A stretch of 64,000 nucleotides of DNA from Akebia trifoliata (Eukaryota; Streptophyta; Magnoliopsida; Ranunculales; Lardizabalaceae): contig CM030716.1 of NCBI GenBank assembly GCA_017979445.1, positions 12,747,611 through 12,811,610 of the forward strand, given 5' to 3'. Shown one piece after another: positions 45,601 through 56,528 of this stretch (position 1 is the stretch's first letter; the number at the start of each line of letters is the position of its first letter). The position numbers and the translations under genes were made by a program. The notes under the pieces were generated by a model. The model was given only the letters and a program-made list of their open reading frames with translations. It was not told the origin of the DNA and did not search any database.

Positions 45601-45820
45601 CGAGGATTTTGAAATTTTTATATTCGGACTCGCACTTGAGCGTGCTTACAGGCTAAACTATTTTTTTCGATCATTTTGAATCTAATGGTGAGGTCAGATT
45701 CTATTAAAAATGATCAAAAACATCCTAAAGTTTTACCCCTAAATCCCACTTTCAAGATTTTCTTAAAATTCCACTATTTATTTTTTCTCGAGATACGAAT
45801 TAAAAATTCGGGGTGTTACA
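42658..45820 (-). mobile_element. Solo LTR of the Tekay-like family, TSD TATGA
   Basis: The plus-strand ends are TGTGGCGCCCCGCC and ...GGGGTGTTACA, with TATGA immediately before (42653-42657) and after (45821-45825). It matches the LTRs of the 9362-40826 element along its length but with many differences, especially in 44300-45200. No internal sequence remains, as expected after recombination between two LTRs. The minus strand is the transcription sense by comparison with the full element. Confidence 0.93.
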
Positions 45821-45825
45821 TATGA

Positions 45826-46148
45826 GAAGACTCCCATTGATTAATAAGACATTTAAATGTATTGTATTTTGCATAATTTAAAAGTTTAGTTTTGATGATT
45901 ATCTCAATAGAATGTTTTTATACCATTTGAATTAAGATATTAATGTATGCTACCTATTGAGTTTCGAGTCACACCTTTTTTTCTAAATTTTTAAAATGAA
46001 GAGTTCGAAAAGAGTATTTTAATTTTTATCGTAGAGTTATGACTACTATTTGTTCGTTGCAGATTAACAACGAATGTAGTACTTCATAGTTTCTTCATGC
46101 ATAATGTTAATGTTTTTCATTTTTACTTCTGCTCATAAGAAATAGAAC
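45826..46148. other. Short intergenic stretch, nothing recognised
   Basis: AT-rich, no open frame or repeat of note. Confidence 0.5.
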
Positions 46149-46238
46149 ATTGTTAATATTCATTTCCACGTTCCATATGGTGTTGTTTATTGTATATTTA
46201 TTTTTAATGTATGCAGGTTGGAGGACATAGGGTAAATG

Positions 46239-46333
<95 letters not shown>

Positions 46334-46425
46334 AATATTCATTTCCACGTTCCATATGGTGTTGTTTGTTGTATATCTGTTTTTAATGTATGTAGGTTGG
46401 ACGACATAGGGTAAATGTAATATAT
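46149..46425. repeat. Direct duplication of ~95 bp flanking an (AT)44 microsatellite
   Basis: The block GTTAATATTCATTTCCACGT ... GGTTGGAGGACATAGGGTAA occurs at 46149-46239 and again at 46329-46418 with five or six differences. Between them lies a pure AT run from 46240 to 46328. Both blocks end in GTAATATATAT, so the AT run lies at the junction of the two copies. Confidence 0.9.
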
Positions 46426-46429
46426 ATAA

Positions 46430-46916
46430 ATATTAAAATAAGACCTATTGCAGCGGATATCAATATCCACTGCTATACATGTTATATATATTTTTTTAAA
46501 TGATCTATTGCAGCGGATATTAATATCCGCCGCTATACGTGTTATATTTTTTATTTTTTTTAATTGATCTATTGCAGCGGATACTAATATACGCTGCTAT
46601 ATGTGCTATATTTTATTTATTTTTTAAATGACCTATTGCAGCGATTACTAATATCTGTTGCAGCAGATACTAATATCTGCTGCTATAGGTGTTATATATA
46701 TTTTTTTAAATGACCTATTGCAGCGGTTACTAATATTCGCCGCTACAGGTATTACTTATAACAACGGAACATCATATCCGCTGCTACATTTAACGACGGA
46801 GGCAACACCTACGGATCTCTTTTTCACTGCTCACCGTCGCAAATAGTTTTTTCCGACGGAAATCTATCTTGTAGCAGTAGAAAAATCCACCGCCATACAT
46901 CAAAAATGTTATAGTG
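46430..46916. mobile_element. CACTA transposon terminus with palindromic subterminal repeats
   Basis: Ends with AAAAATGTTATAGTG at 46916, the inverse of the CACTATAACATTTTT terminus common in plant CACTA elements. Inside are five to six iterations of CTATTGCAGCGGATATTAAT followed by ATCCGC.GCTATA (about 46445, 46504, 46569, 46636, 46720), each with a GCGGATAT..ATATCCGC palindrome, then AACGACGGA and TCCGACGGA words. The opposite end is not found. A2 LTR-like sequence follows on the right. Confidence 0.75.
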
Positions 46917-48539
46917 AAAGAAAAAGATAGAGTGAGAGAGAGCAGTGTTGTTGCTGTAATAGGGACAGAGGACGTAAGAGAGAGTAGCATTATTTTTGTA
47001 GCAATAATAGAAGACGTGAGAGAGATGTTGCAACAGTAGTAATGATAGAAGATGTGAGAGAGATATGTAGTGGAGCAAAGACATGATGAAGAAGATGAGG
47101 TGGAGCAGGGACGTGGGCTGAGAAAAATGTAAGAGAGATTAGTGTTGCTGGTCTGAGAGTTGACTGTGAGAGAGGTGAGGTGGAGTAAGGACGTGGGCTG
47201 AGAAGAATGTGAAAGGGATGAGTACAGAGAGAGAATGTGGGCTAAGAGAGGTCTGAGAGTGAGCTGGGCAGAGAACGTTCAGAGATTGAGAGACATCAGA
47301 GAGCTAATGGTCTGAGAGTTGGAATTGACATGAGAGAAAACTAAAATGGACAGAGAGGTTGAGGAAGACGTGAGGCCAATGGAGAAGAAGAAGAGAGATC
47401 TGCCAAAGTGGACACGTTAAGCCCCAATTTGTAGAAACCATGTTTCTATTTTTACGTTTTTTCTTTCTATTTCTTCTTTTCCTTCTTTCTTAAAAGAATC
47501 GGAGTGGTGATCCCATGCTACTCGTACTTAATGGTCCCTCGTTAATGAATTTTCGATTAATCAATTTTCTCATTTTTTTGGATTTCTAATGTGATTAAAT
47601 TTTGATTTTAACCTTTAATGATATTATCTTAATCTTGAATGGTTGACTTATACTTATTTTTTATCTTGATTGGTCGATTGAGTTCGATTTTGAATTTTGA
47701 ATTTTGTTTTTATTGATTTAATTTAGTTAGATTTCGAATGAATTAATTTGAATTGGTCAATTAGTGTTTGATTTTAATGTCGTTTTGATTGGTAGATTTG
47801 ATTTTAATTAGTTTTGATTTATTGGTTGATTGGATTTTAATTTTAATTTTAATTTGGTCAATTAGTTTTTAATTTTAATTTTAATTTTTTTATTTTTAAT
47901 TTGAGTTTGATTTTTAATTTAAATTTGATTTTCATTAGATTGAATTTTTAATTAGATTTCAAATTTCAATTATTTTAAATTTTTTTTCATGTTTTTCTTA
48001 AAATCACGGTCTCTAGGTCAAAGTTGGACATTGATGGGTATTTCGATCATTTTTGTGATTTTTACTAAATTTCTCTATTTCCGTTGATTTGGGTCCTGTT
48101 AGACTCAAAATTACATTTTGAAGGTACTTTCGAGATTTTTCGGAGGTCCAAAATTCATGAGGGGTATTTTCATCATTTTAGTGATTTTTATAGATTTTTA
48201 CGAATTTTGGCGTGAGGTTTCTTTTAGTCCCAACGTGATTATTTCTAACTTTCAAGGTCATATTTTCCTAGGGTAACGAGGTCTCTAAGTTATCAAACTA
48301 CGTAGCAAACCTAAGCATACGTGCTTGCTAAATCAAGTGTATGGCGTAGCGATCCTAAGCGTACGTAAATTTCTATGTCGAGTTATAATGAGTAGAGGAG
48401 ATGAAAGAACTAGAAATGGGAGAAGTCAATAACAGTACTCACAAACCTTTGAGTTCTTTGTGCTCATCATTAGGAATTCACCGCAACTGAGGGACGAATT
48501 ATCGAATTAGATAGATACAAAAAAAATACGGTGTCTATA
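46917..48539 (-). repeat. A2 3' LTR fragment (A family, minus strand)
   Basis: From about 47495 (GGAGTGGTGATCCCATGCTA) to 48539 (...GGTGTCTATA) this is the complement of the first 1.5 kb of the A1 LTR, including a shortened low-complexity tract and AGCGATCCTAAGCGTACGTA. The GA-rich part 46917-47400, with repeated GAGGTGGAG.A.GGACGTGGGC units, stands where the A1 LTR has its CT-rich segment and may be a diverged equivalent. The rest of the LTR, including the 137-bp array, is missing. Confidence 0.8.
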
Positions 48540-50251
48540 AATGCCCCTCTTTGATAGAGGGTGGTAGAAAACTAGATGGCCAATATATTGTCGTACATAG
48601 TGCGACATCCGAATTCCAAGGCCAGTGATAGCTAATTTTGCAGCATGATTCGATAATTTGTCGAGGCATCCAGATCCTTGAAGAAAAGCTCTCATTGTAC
48701 TAAAAAGTGTCGAATCCTTGAATTTTAAAATTTCTCCTTGACAAATGCAAATGTAATGAGAGTGCATATGAATGCAACAGTGTAATGATTAGCATAATTG
48801 AGTGAAATCTGAGCATAAGGTCTGAGCATGATCTAAGAATAATTGAGCATAATCTAAACAAAATCTGATAAAAATCTCAATGGGGTCTGAGCATAATCTG
48901 AGCATAATCTAAGCAAAATTTGAGAAAAATCTCAACAGGATCTGAGCAAAATCTGGGGAAAAAAATTTGAGTAAAATCCCACTCCACAGGAACCATTTAA
49001 AAAAAAAAAAAAACAAAGAATTGGATTTTATAAAGGTCAGGTCAACATTTTAACTTCCTTTGAACCTTGGGTATTCCAAAATTATTATCAAGAAGGTAAC
49101 TTCTACTTCTAGATGTACCTTATCCTCTAGGATTGAAATGGATCAAACTTGAGAACAAAATGCCTCTAGTTCGATGGGAAACTTTGCACTGAGGATAATT
49201 GAATGTGTTTTGAAAAAACATACCCCTAGTGTAGAGGGGGAAAGAAATACATTTCAGAAAAAAGAGAAATACCCCTCAATATGAAAATTAGAAATCTTAG
49301 ATTACCGTAAGTACAATATGGGTTCAACTTTATTGAATATCATGAGTCAGGTTCAACTATTAGAATCAAATATTAACTTATGAGATTCGCCTTAGAGATC
49401 ACGTTCTCTCCTCTTTGACTCACTTTGAAAAGTAAAATTTTTCAGATCAATTGTAGACAAGATACTTGTGACTTTTGAGTCTTTGCTTGGTTTAAGCTAG
49501 GTATTGAAGCTTGGTCATTCAGACTTCTGATGTTCTGGTTTGGATCGCCTTTTCAAATTTTTAACTCGATGAAGATTTTCTTTTAATTGCTATAACTTTT
49601 GCCTAGATTCCCTTTTTAGGCTTTCAATCTAGCGAGCATGCTCTAGTTTTTGCCTAAATCACATTTTCAGGTTTTTGATTTAGTGAGCTTATATTTTTTT
49701 TATTTCATTCTTCTTTGCTCTGATTGTTGTCAAGGCCATCCTTTTTTTTTATTTTAAACCTTGCGAGCTTGCCTTGATTTTTGCCTAAGTCACCCTTTCG
49801 GGTTTGCCTAAAATTCTGAAGTTACTACCTGATTTTGCTTGTTATTTTTCTCGACTTTTTGCACGGTACTTAGGAGGACTTCCATATGTAAGCTTAGGAC
49901 TAGGGATAGAAAGAAAGGTATTTTGAGACTTAAAACCCAAATGCCACTTGTGTGGCATTTCTTTTAAAAATTCTTTTTCTTTGAATTTTCTTCCCCCATT
50001 TAGACAATATCTTTCTCTTCTTCTTTTTTTGTGGGGGAATATTATTATTTTTTTACATGGTCGAGCATAAAGTAACTTCTAGGGTTGCTTATGTATCCCA
50101 AATTTTTGGGATCATATCAAAATGTAGTTCGAACACATTTCCTCCCCTAAGTTAAGTGATCAGGCTAAGAAATAAAAATACATTTTTTTTTTATTTTTTA
50201 TGTTTTTATTATTTTTTTAAAGAGGTTGCAAAAGACTAAGAAAAGAGATAT
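48540..50251 (-). mobile_element. A2 internal region next to its 3' LTR
   Basis: On the minus strand, approaching the LTR: conserved block (50045-50160, with TGGTCGAGCATAAAGTAACT and the GGTTGCTTATGTATCCC version), degenerate ~60-bp repeats (49555-49830), decayed minisatellite (48785-48965, AATCTGAGCATAATCT type), and polypurine tract AAAGAGGGGCATT at about 48541-48553. It is cut at 50251 by B2 and resumes at 63204. Confidence 0.8.
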
Positions 50252-50871
50252 TGTAGACACCCCATTTTCGCACTGGCCTAATTAATCAACTCGTCAACTC
50301 GATTGCAACGGTTCCCAATGATGGATGTTTATTCCAATGCTTTATTTTGTTACCAGATATGTTTCAGAAATCCAGATAAGGTATCTCAAACTAACAAAAC
50401 TGTAGGAACCATGCTACGCTAGGAAAATATAACCCCAAAAACATAGAAATCATCATTTTTCAAACAAAAAAAAGCTTCACGATAAAAATCACTAAAAAAT
50501 GATCAAATTACCAAAATACTCCTAACCTCAAAACATGCCTAGAGCCTACATTACGCTTAGGAAAACCCTTTCAAACACATAAAACAAACAAATCGAAATC
50601 AAATAAATCATTTCGCCAATTTTTACAAAATTCGATAAAATTACGAAAATGCCCTTCATAAGGTTCACGACCATTTCGCACAAAAAAAATTTGCATAAAT
50701 GATACAAATCAATATTTTCATTGAATTTCTTACGAAAAATCGATTCCAAAACATCCTAGAACATAAAAAACCGACTTAAAACGCAAAAAGTCCTATCCGA
50801 GGGTAAAACGATAATTTTACAATTTTAATAATTAAAATATTAATTAATATAAAGTGAAATCCTAATTAAAG

Positions 50872-51137
50872 TTAAAGTCAATCAAGAAAGACTAAAGTCA
50901 ATTTTACAGTCAATCAATTAAGACTAAAGTCAATCTTAAAGTCAATCAAGTAAGACTAAAGTTAAGATCTTAAAGTCAATCTTACAGTCAATCAATTAAG
51001 ACTAAAGTCAATCTTAAAGTCAATCAAGTAAGACTAAAGTCAAGATCTTAAAGTCAATCAAGAAAGACTAAAGTCAATCTTAAAGTCAATCAAGTAAGAC
51101 TAAAGTCAAAATCTTAAAGTCAATCAAGTGAGACTAA
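50872..51137 (+). repeat. TTGAC-rich tandem array (B2 5' LTR copy)
   Basis: About nine units of AAAGTCAATCAAGTAAGACT then AAAGTCAATCTT; the TTGACTTT words are on the minus strand. It is the longest of the five arrays in the window and ends about 240 bp upstream of the TATA box. Confidence 0.8.
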
Positions 51138-51376
51138 AAGTTAAAATCCTAATAGAATTCTAATTAAATAATAACTCTATTTAAAACAATCTTAATTAAA
51201 TAATAACTCTATTTAAAACAATCCTAATTAAATAATAATTCTATTTAAAATAATTCTATTTAAAATAATTCTAATTAAAATATAACTCTACCTAAAATAA
51301 TTATAATTAAACAATAACTCTTTCTAAAAGAATTATAATTAATCACTAACTCTATCTAAACAAGTACTTAAAAAAA

Positions 51377-51390
51377 TATATAAATAGGGG
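51377..51390 (+). promoter_or_regulatory. TATA box of B2 5' LTR
   Basis: TATATAAATAGGGG, followed by TCCTTACAACC, a plausible start region about 30 bp on, and by AAAATAAACCC. The same arrangement is in every B LTR. Confidence 0.75.
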
Positions 51391-51982
51391 TCCTTACAAC
51401 CTATTTTCGTATGAAAAAATAAACCCTAGAAAAATTAGGTCAACAAACTTTCCTAGCCTCCCATAAACCTTGATTTTGAAGTTCCAACTCTTTATCTAAC
51501 ATCCATACCCCAACTTTAGCTCAAAAAACACGTAGAAACCCTTCCAAAACACTTCAGAAATCCATAACAAAAATTAGAAAAATTCAGAAGGAGATACTTT
51601 GTAATGGAGATCCGAAACGAATCCGGTGATAGAACGAAGCGAGGAGTGTTGTACGAAGAACTATTCTACTAGATCTAAGGGAATAAGACTGTTGTCTTCG
51701 TAAATGTAAAGATTTAATTTTTTTTATTGATTAGGTCTTTTTAGCAATGTAGTTCTATTTGAAAATTAGTAGAGACCAGCGTTTGTCGGGCGGGGTTGGT
51801 GCCTAACACCTTCCAACCCCGTAATGTGATCCCCGAACTCAGTTATTTTTTAAGTAGATTAGTTGTTTTTATCCTTTTAGAGTCGATGTTCGATTTCTAG
51901 ACCGCAATAACTAGGTGGCGACTCCCAAACCTCAAAGGTCAAAAGTGGATCCGAGCACCCCGCGGATCGAGGGCACTTTTAG

Positions 51983-51996
51983 TGGCGATTCCACTA
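51983..51996 (+). promoter_or_regulatory. B2 primer binding site, tRNA-Arg type
   Basis: TGGCGATTCCACTA, one base after the LTR; three changes from the exact B1 site. Confidence 0.75.
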
Positions 51997-52739
51997 GGGA
52001 TTATTGCGGATCAGACTTGAAAAGTCCCAAGTATGAGAACATTTGCCAGTAGGACCTAATTTTTTATTTTATTTTATTTTTAATTATTTATTTTTTTTAT
52101 TTTGATTTTTATCATTCTTTTGGCTCTATTGTTGATAATTGATTGGGATGTTGAATATTTTTGTTTGGCACATCTTTGTTATGATTCAATTTGGGGTCAT
52201 TTAGAATGACCCTAAATAATACAGGATATCAAAGGTTAATGACATGGGGAATGACCCATTTTTTTATTTGAATTATTTTTGGGTATATATTATCATTTAT
52301 TGGTATCTTTTGGTTCAATTTTGGATACTTTATTTTGGCACTTTTTTTTTATTGTTCAATCTAGGGTCATTTTGGGATGACCCTAAATAATGAAAAATTC
52401 AAATTAACACATGAATTGATGATAGAATGATGGTGGTTGGGATGAGAGTTATGATTATTATTATTTTTTTTAAATTAGATGAACTTTTTTAGCGTGTTAC
52501 TAGGCATAGGCGGCAAGTTGTGAAAATAAATTATTTGTGAGTGATGTGATAGGAAATATAAAAAATTTGCCTTTTTTAATGTTGTTCATGATGAGGAGAG
52601 GTTTCAAAAAAAAAATCGGAAAAAAATTATAAAAAGAAAGTTTTTTTTTGGTGTGCCGTTAGCAGAAATCCATTTCTACTGTTTTTATCTTCTTCTCCAA
52701 TGAGAAGAGGATGAAAAAACAGCAAAGAAAAAAATGCCC

Positions 52740-52741
52740 TT

Positions 52742-52781
<40 letters not shown>

Positions 52782-52812
52782 TCACATCCCTCTCTCTCTC
52801 TCTCTCTCTCCC
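52740..52812. repeat. Interrupted (CT)n microsatellite
   Basis: Two CT runs split by CCTTCACATCC. B1 has a GA run (complement of CT in its own sense) in the corresponding zone, 34110-34127. Confidence 0.9.
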
Positions 52813-54099
52813 TCTTCTATGATGAAGAATCGATCAAAAAAATCGTTTCCCTTTCTGTAATGGTTTCTCAATGGGATCAAATCCTTCTGAAAAATCTGAT
52901 CTTTGATCAGCAAGTATGTCCCAAACAAACGCCTTTTACAGTTACAGGTCTTGTGGATACCCTCCGCTTATCTTCTCTTTCTCTATTTTACCCAGGTCTG
53001 TCTCTCTATTAATCTCTTTATTTAAACATCAATCAAAGATTAACTTACATAGGTTTGGCTCTTCTTCGATCTATGCGATTCATTCTGATAATTTACAATA
53101 CGAAGTAGTCCCTTCACCACTTCGGTTCAATCCTCCATCATTCGTCGCTTGGGTTCAGTTCGGTCCCTTTCTGTTTAGCCTTCATCTTCTATTTGGTTCA
53201 GCCTCATTCATCACCCCTTCTTCACGCCATTAACGAACATCTATCATCTTCTTTCTCTTTCACCCATCAACTTATTACCACTCCATTACCTCTGTTACAA
53301 CAGCCCACCAAAGACCCACAGACCTACGACTTTCTGCCATTAAACCACTTTTCACATTCGTTAAAGCACCCGAAACCCCAACAATTTTTCCACCATTAAT
53401 GTTCTGAATCGAGCTTCAACAACTTATTTTTAAAAATGATTCTTCGTTGATTTTCTTTAATTTCTTAAAGGGGTTTGGGTCGGATCATTGTTGGAACGCT
53501 TTTAATTTGTTAGTATAATTGAGATCTTAGTCAAGTGGGTTTGTTTATTATGGGAACAACTTTGGATCTTTTCAAGAAAGTCTCATTGGTTTTGAAGATT
53601 CAGTTGTTCGGGTGTTGAATTTCTGGCGTTTTCGCTAGTTGAATCTTTCCATTTAAAGAGATGGCAAATTTGGTGTTCTTGATCATGGAAGAGGCTTGCA
53701 CTTTCAATTTTGTGTAGATGTGGAGTTATTTTGATCTCGCTGTTATTTCTTTACCAATTGCAGTGAATGAGGTTCTTTATTTCTCTAGAAATCGATTTGG
53801 ATTAACTATTGTTTCATTGGAATAGATCTAATCGATTGAGTAATCAATTCGGCATTGAAATTTCATACAGATCTGTTCAATATGTGTAGTCCAGTAGTTG
53901 AATAGAAAAATTAAGGTATTAGTTTTTTGGAAATTTTGATTTGTGGAGAGCCCAGACAGACCCTAAAAAAATTTGTTTTGTTTTTAAAAAAATAAAAATA
54001 AAAAATAATATTTAGTCTTGTCTATGACAGAGAAAGGGGGCATTCAAGATAAAAAAGAATTTTTTTTCCTCTTCTTCTTTCTTTGTTCCTCTTGAACTT

Positions 54100-54363
54100 C
54101 TATTGTCACACCCATTATTACTTATCACACATCACTAAAATATTGGCAAATTTCGTTTGTGATTACAAACTATAAATTGGTGTGACATTAATAAAAGGTG
54201 GTATGACAATAGTAACTCACTTGTTGGTTACACGTAATTGTAAAGAAATGAACAACTTCCTTCGTTGATTGAGAGTTACAATTGGCATACCAATTTTTAA
54301 TAATGTTACCTCAATTGTGTGCAATTAGCTTAGTAATTTACATAAAAATCGGTGTGACCATAG
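54100..54363. repeat. Inverted-repeat element with GTCACACC termini, candidate MITE
   Basis: Begins CTATTGTCACACCCATTATT and ends AAAAATCGGTGTGACCATAG. Internal words GGTGTGACATTAATAAA and GGTATGACAATAG repeat the terminus in inverse orientation, and TTACAATTGGCATACCAATTT near 54270 is related. Target duplication not clear. Confidence 0.5.
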
Positions 54364-54799
54364 GATATTCTCTTTGATTGGGATGTGTTTTTAGTTTTTT
54401 TTTTTTTAAGAGGTTTATGCTCCTTAATCCTACAATTATCATTCTATCATCAATCTAATATTCGTTGAAATCTCGATTTGTTTTGAATAGCCCAAAGCGA
54501 TCTTTGGTTGGACCATTAAAAAAAAAAGGTTGGATTTCAAAAATTAACCATCGAGGTGATTTTTTTTTAGGTGAGTCAACCCAGTTGACCTCGTCTTACA
54601 TCACGTGAGGAACTAAGTGTATGCTATTTATTTTCTTTGTGTGATTTTATCATAATGTATTTTCATGATATCCAATTTCGAACGTAATGAGTCGAGTCAA
54701 CTCGTTTGAATTTATTAGTCTCATGCAATATATTGATTGTTCTCATACATTCTATTGATACTTAATGATGATGCTTCATGTGATATTTTTCCATGTTCT

Positions 54800-56528
54800 C
54801 GAAAGCGCCCTCGATCCCTAGGGTGTGCGGATCCGCTTTTCACCCTTGAGGTTTGGGAGTCGCCACCTAGTTATTACGGTCTAGGAACCGATCAATGACT
54901 CTAAACGGATAAAGAGACCAATCTACTAAAGAAAAACTGAATCCGAGGATCATATTACGGGGTTGGAAGGTGTTAAGCACCAACCCCGCCCAGTCAAAGT
55001 TGGTCTCTACTAATTTCCCAAATAAGTTACATTGCTAAAAAACCTAGATAATAAAAAAAAAATTATACCTTTCCGATAGCAAAGACCTTGTTCCCTCAGA
55101 TCTGACAAAAACTGTTCCTTGTACTGTATTCCTTACTTCGTTCTGTCTCCGGATTTGATTTCTGATCTCCGAGGCAAGGTATCTCTTTTTTGATCGAGTT
55201 TGTTATGGATTTTGGGATGTTTTTGAAGGGCTTTTAAGTGTTTTCTAGGCTAAAATCAAATAAGGGATGTTAGGTAAGGAGTTGGGGCTCCAAAACTAGA
55301 ATTTATGGGAGGCTAGGGGGCTTTTAGACCTACTTCTCTTAGGGTTTATGATTTGATACGAAAATAGGGTGTGAGGACCCCTATTTATAGATTTTTTTTA
55401 AGGGTTGATTTAGATAGCATTAGTGTTTGATTAGAATTTTTTTAGTTAGAGTTGTATTTTAGTTAGAATTATTTTAGGTAGAGTTGTGTTTTAATTAGAA
55501 TTGTTTTAGGTAGAGTTGTATTTTAGTTAGAACTCTATTAAATAGAGTTATTATTTAATTAGAACTCTATTAGGATTTTGACTTTTGGTCTTATTTGATT
55601 GACTTTTAATATTTTGACTTTAGTCTTAATTGATTGACTTTTAATATCTTGACTTTAGTCTTGCTTAATTGACTTTAATTTTGACTTTAGTCTTGCTTGA
55701 TTGACTTTAATACCTTGACTTTAGTCTTGCTTGATTGACTTTAAATTTTTGGAGAACCCCCCTCTATTATATCTTTAATTCTTTGGACCCCCAAATGGAG
55801 GGGTCCTTAAAGAAATATCTCACGAACCCTCAACAATTTTTCATGAGAGCCCGATTGATCGATTTTTTTTTAGTTCAAAATTTTAAATTAATTTCATTAA
55901 TGTTTCACTTTAATTATTTAATATTTTATTAATTAATTTCAAAAATTTTAATTATGAAAATTGTAAAATTACCGTTTTACCCCCAAAGAGGACTTTTCTC
56001 GTTTTAAGTCGATTTTTAATGTTCTAGGATGTTTTAGAATTGATTTTTTGTAAGGAATTCAATGAAAATATTAGTTTGTGTCATTTATGAAATTTTTTGT
56101 GTGAAATGGTCGTGAACTTTATGAGGGGCATTTTCGTAATTTTGTCGAATTCTGTTAAAATTAGTGAAATGATTTATTTGGTTTCAATTTATTGTTTTAT
56201 GTGTTCGAAAGGGTTTTCCTAATCGTAACGTAGGCTCTAGGGTTGTTTTGATGTTAGGGGTATTTTGATAATTTGGTTAATTTTTAGTGATTTTTATCGT
56301 AAAGCTTCTTTTTGGGTCTGCAAGATGATGATTTCTATGTTTCTGAAGTCGTATTTTCCTAACGTAGCGTGGTTTCTAAGGTTTTGTCAGTTCGAGATAC
56401 CTCATCCGAATTTCTGAACATTTCTAGTAACAAAATAAAGCAATGGAATAAACATCCATCATTGGGAATCATTGCGATCGGGTTGACGAGTTGATTAATC
56501 AGGCGAGTGCAAAAATGAGATGTCTACA
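54800..56528 (-). mobile_element. Solo LTR of the B family inside B2, TSD GTTCT
   Basis: Plus-strand ends CGAAAGCGCCCTCGATCC (first T lost or merged) and ...AATGAGATGTCTACA. GTTCT stands at 54795-54799 and again at 56529-56533. Alignable over its whole length with B1 and B2 LTRs. Contains its own TTGAC array (55567-55741) and CTATAAATAGGGG (minus strand, 55378-55390). It is reversed relative to B2. Confidence 0.9.

Larger units (their letters stand above)
50252..51981 (+). repeat. B2 5' LTR
   Basis: TGTAGACACCCCATTTTCGC to ...GGATCGAGGGCACTTTTA; the final C of the usual CA has become T. It is about 95 bp longer than the 3' LTR, mainly through extra units in the TTGAC array. Confidence 0.92.
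51997..54799 (+). other. B2 5' internal region with unique 2-kb insert-like segment
   Basis: 51997-52680 matches B1 (34330-34900 region), including ATTTGGGGTCATTTAGAATGA-like words. From about 52700 to 54780 it differs from B1. This part starts with a CT microsatellite (52744-52812), runs through a C/T-rich 5'-leader-like segment (52900-53400) and then a T-rich intron-like segment (53420-53960). Open frames at 52734-53012, 52916-53233 and 53193-53399 have no recognisable domain. A host gene 5' part captured by the element is possible. Confidence 0.5.

Noticed and set aside
46211..46414. Open frame with long IYIYIY run
   Set aside because: Translation of the AT microsatellite.
52734..53399. 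Three overlapping open frames in B2
   Set aside because: Low-complexity start, no recognisable domain and no matching frame in B1; treated as non-coding or captured leader.
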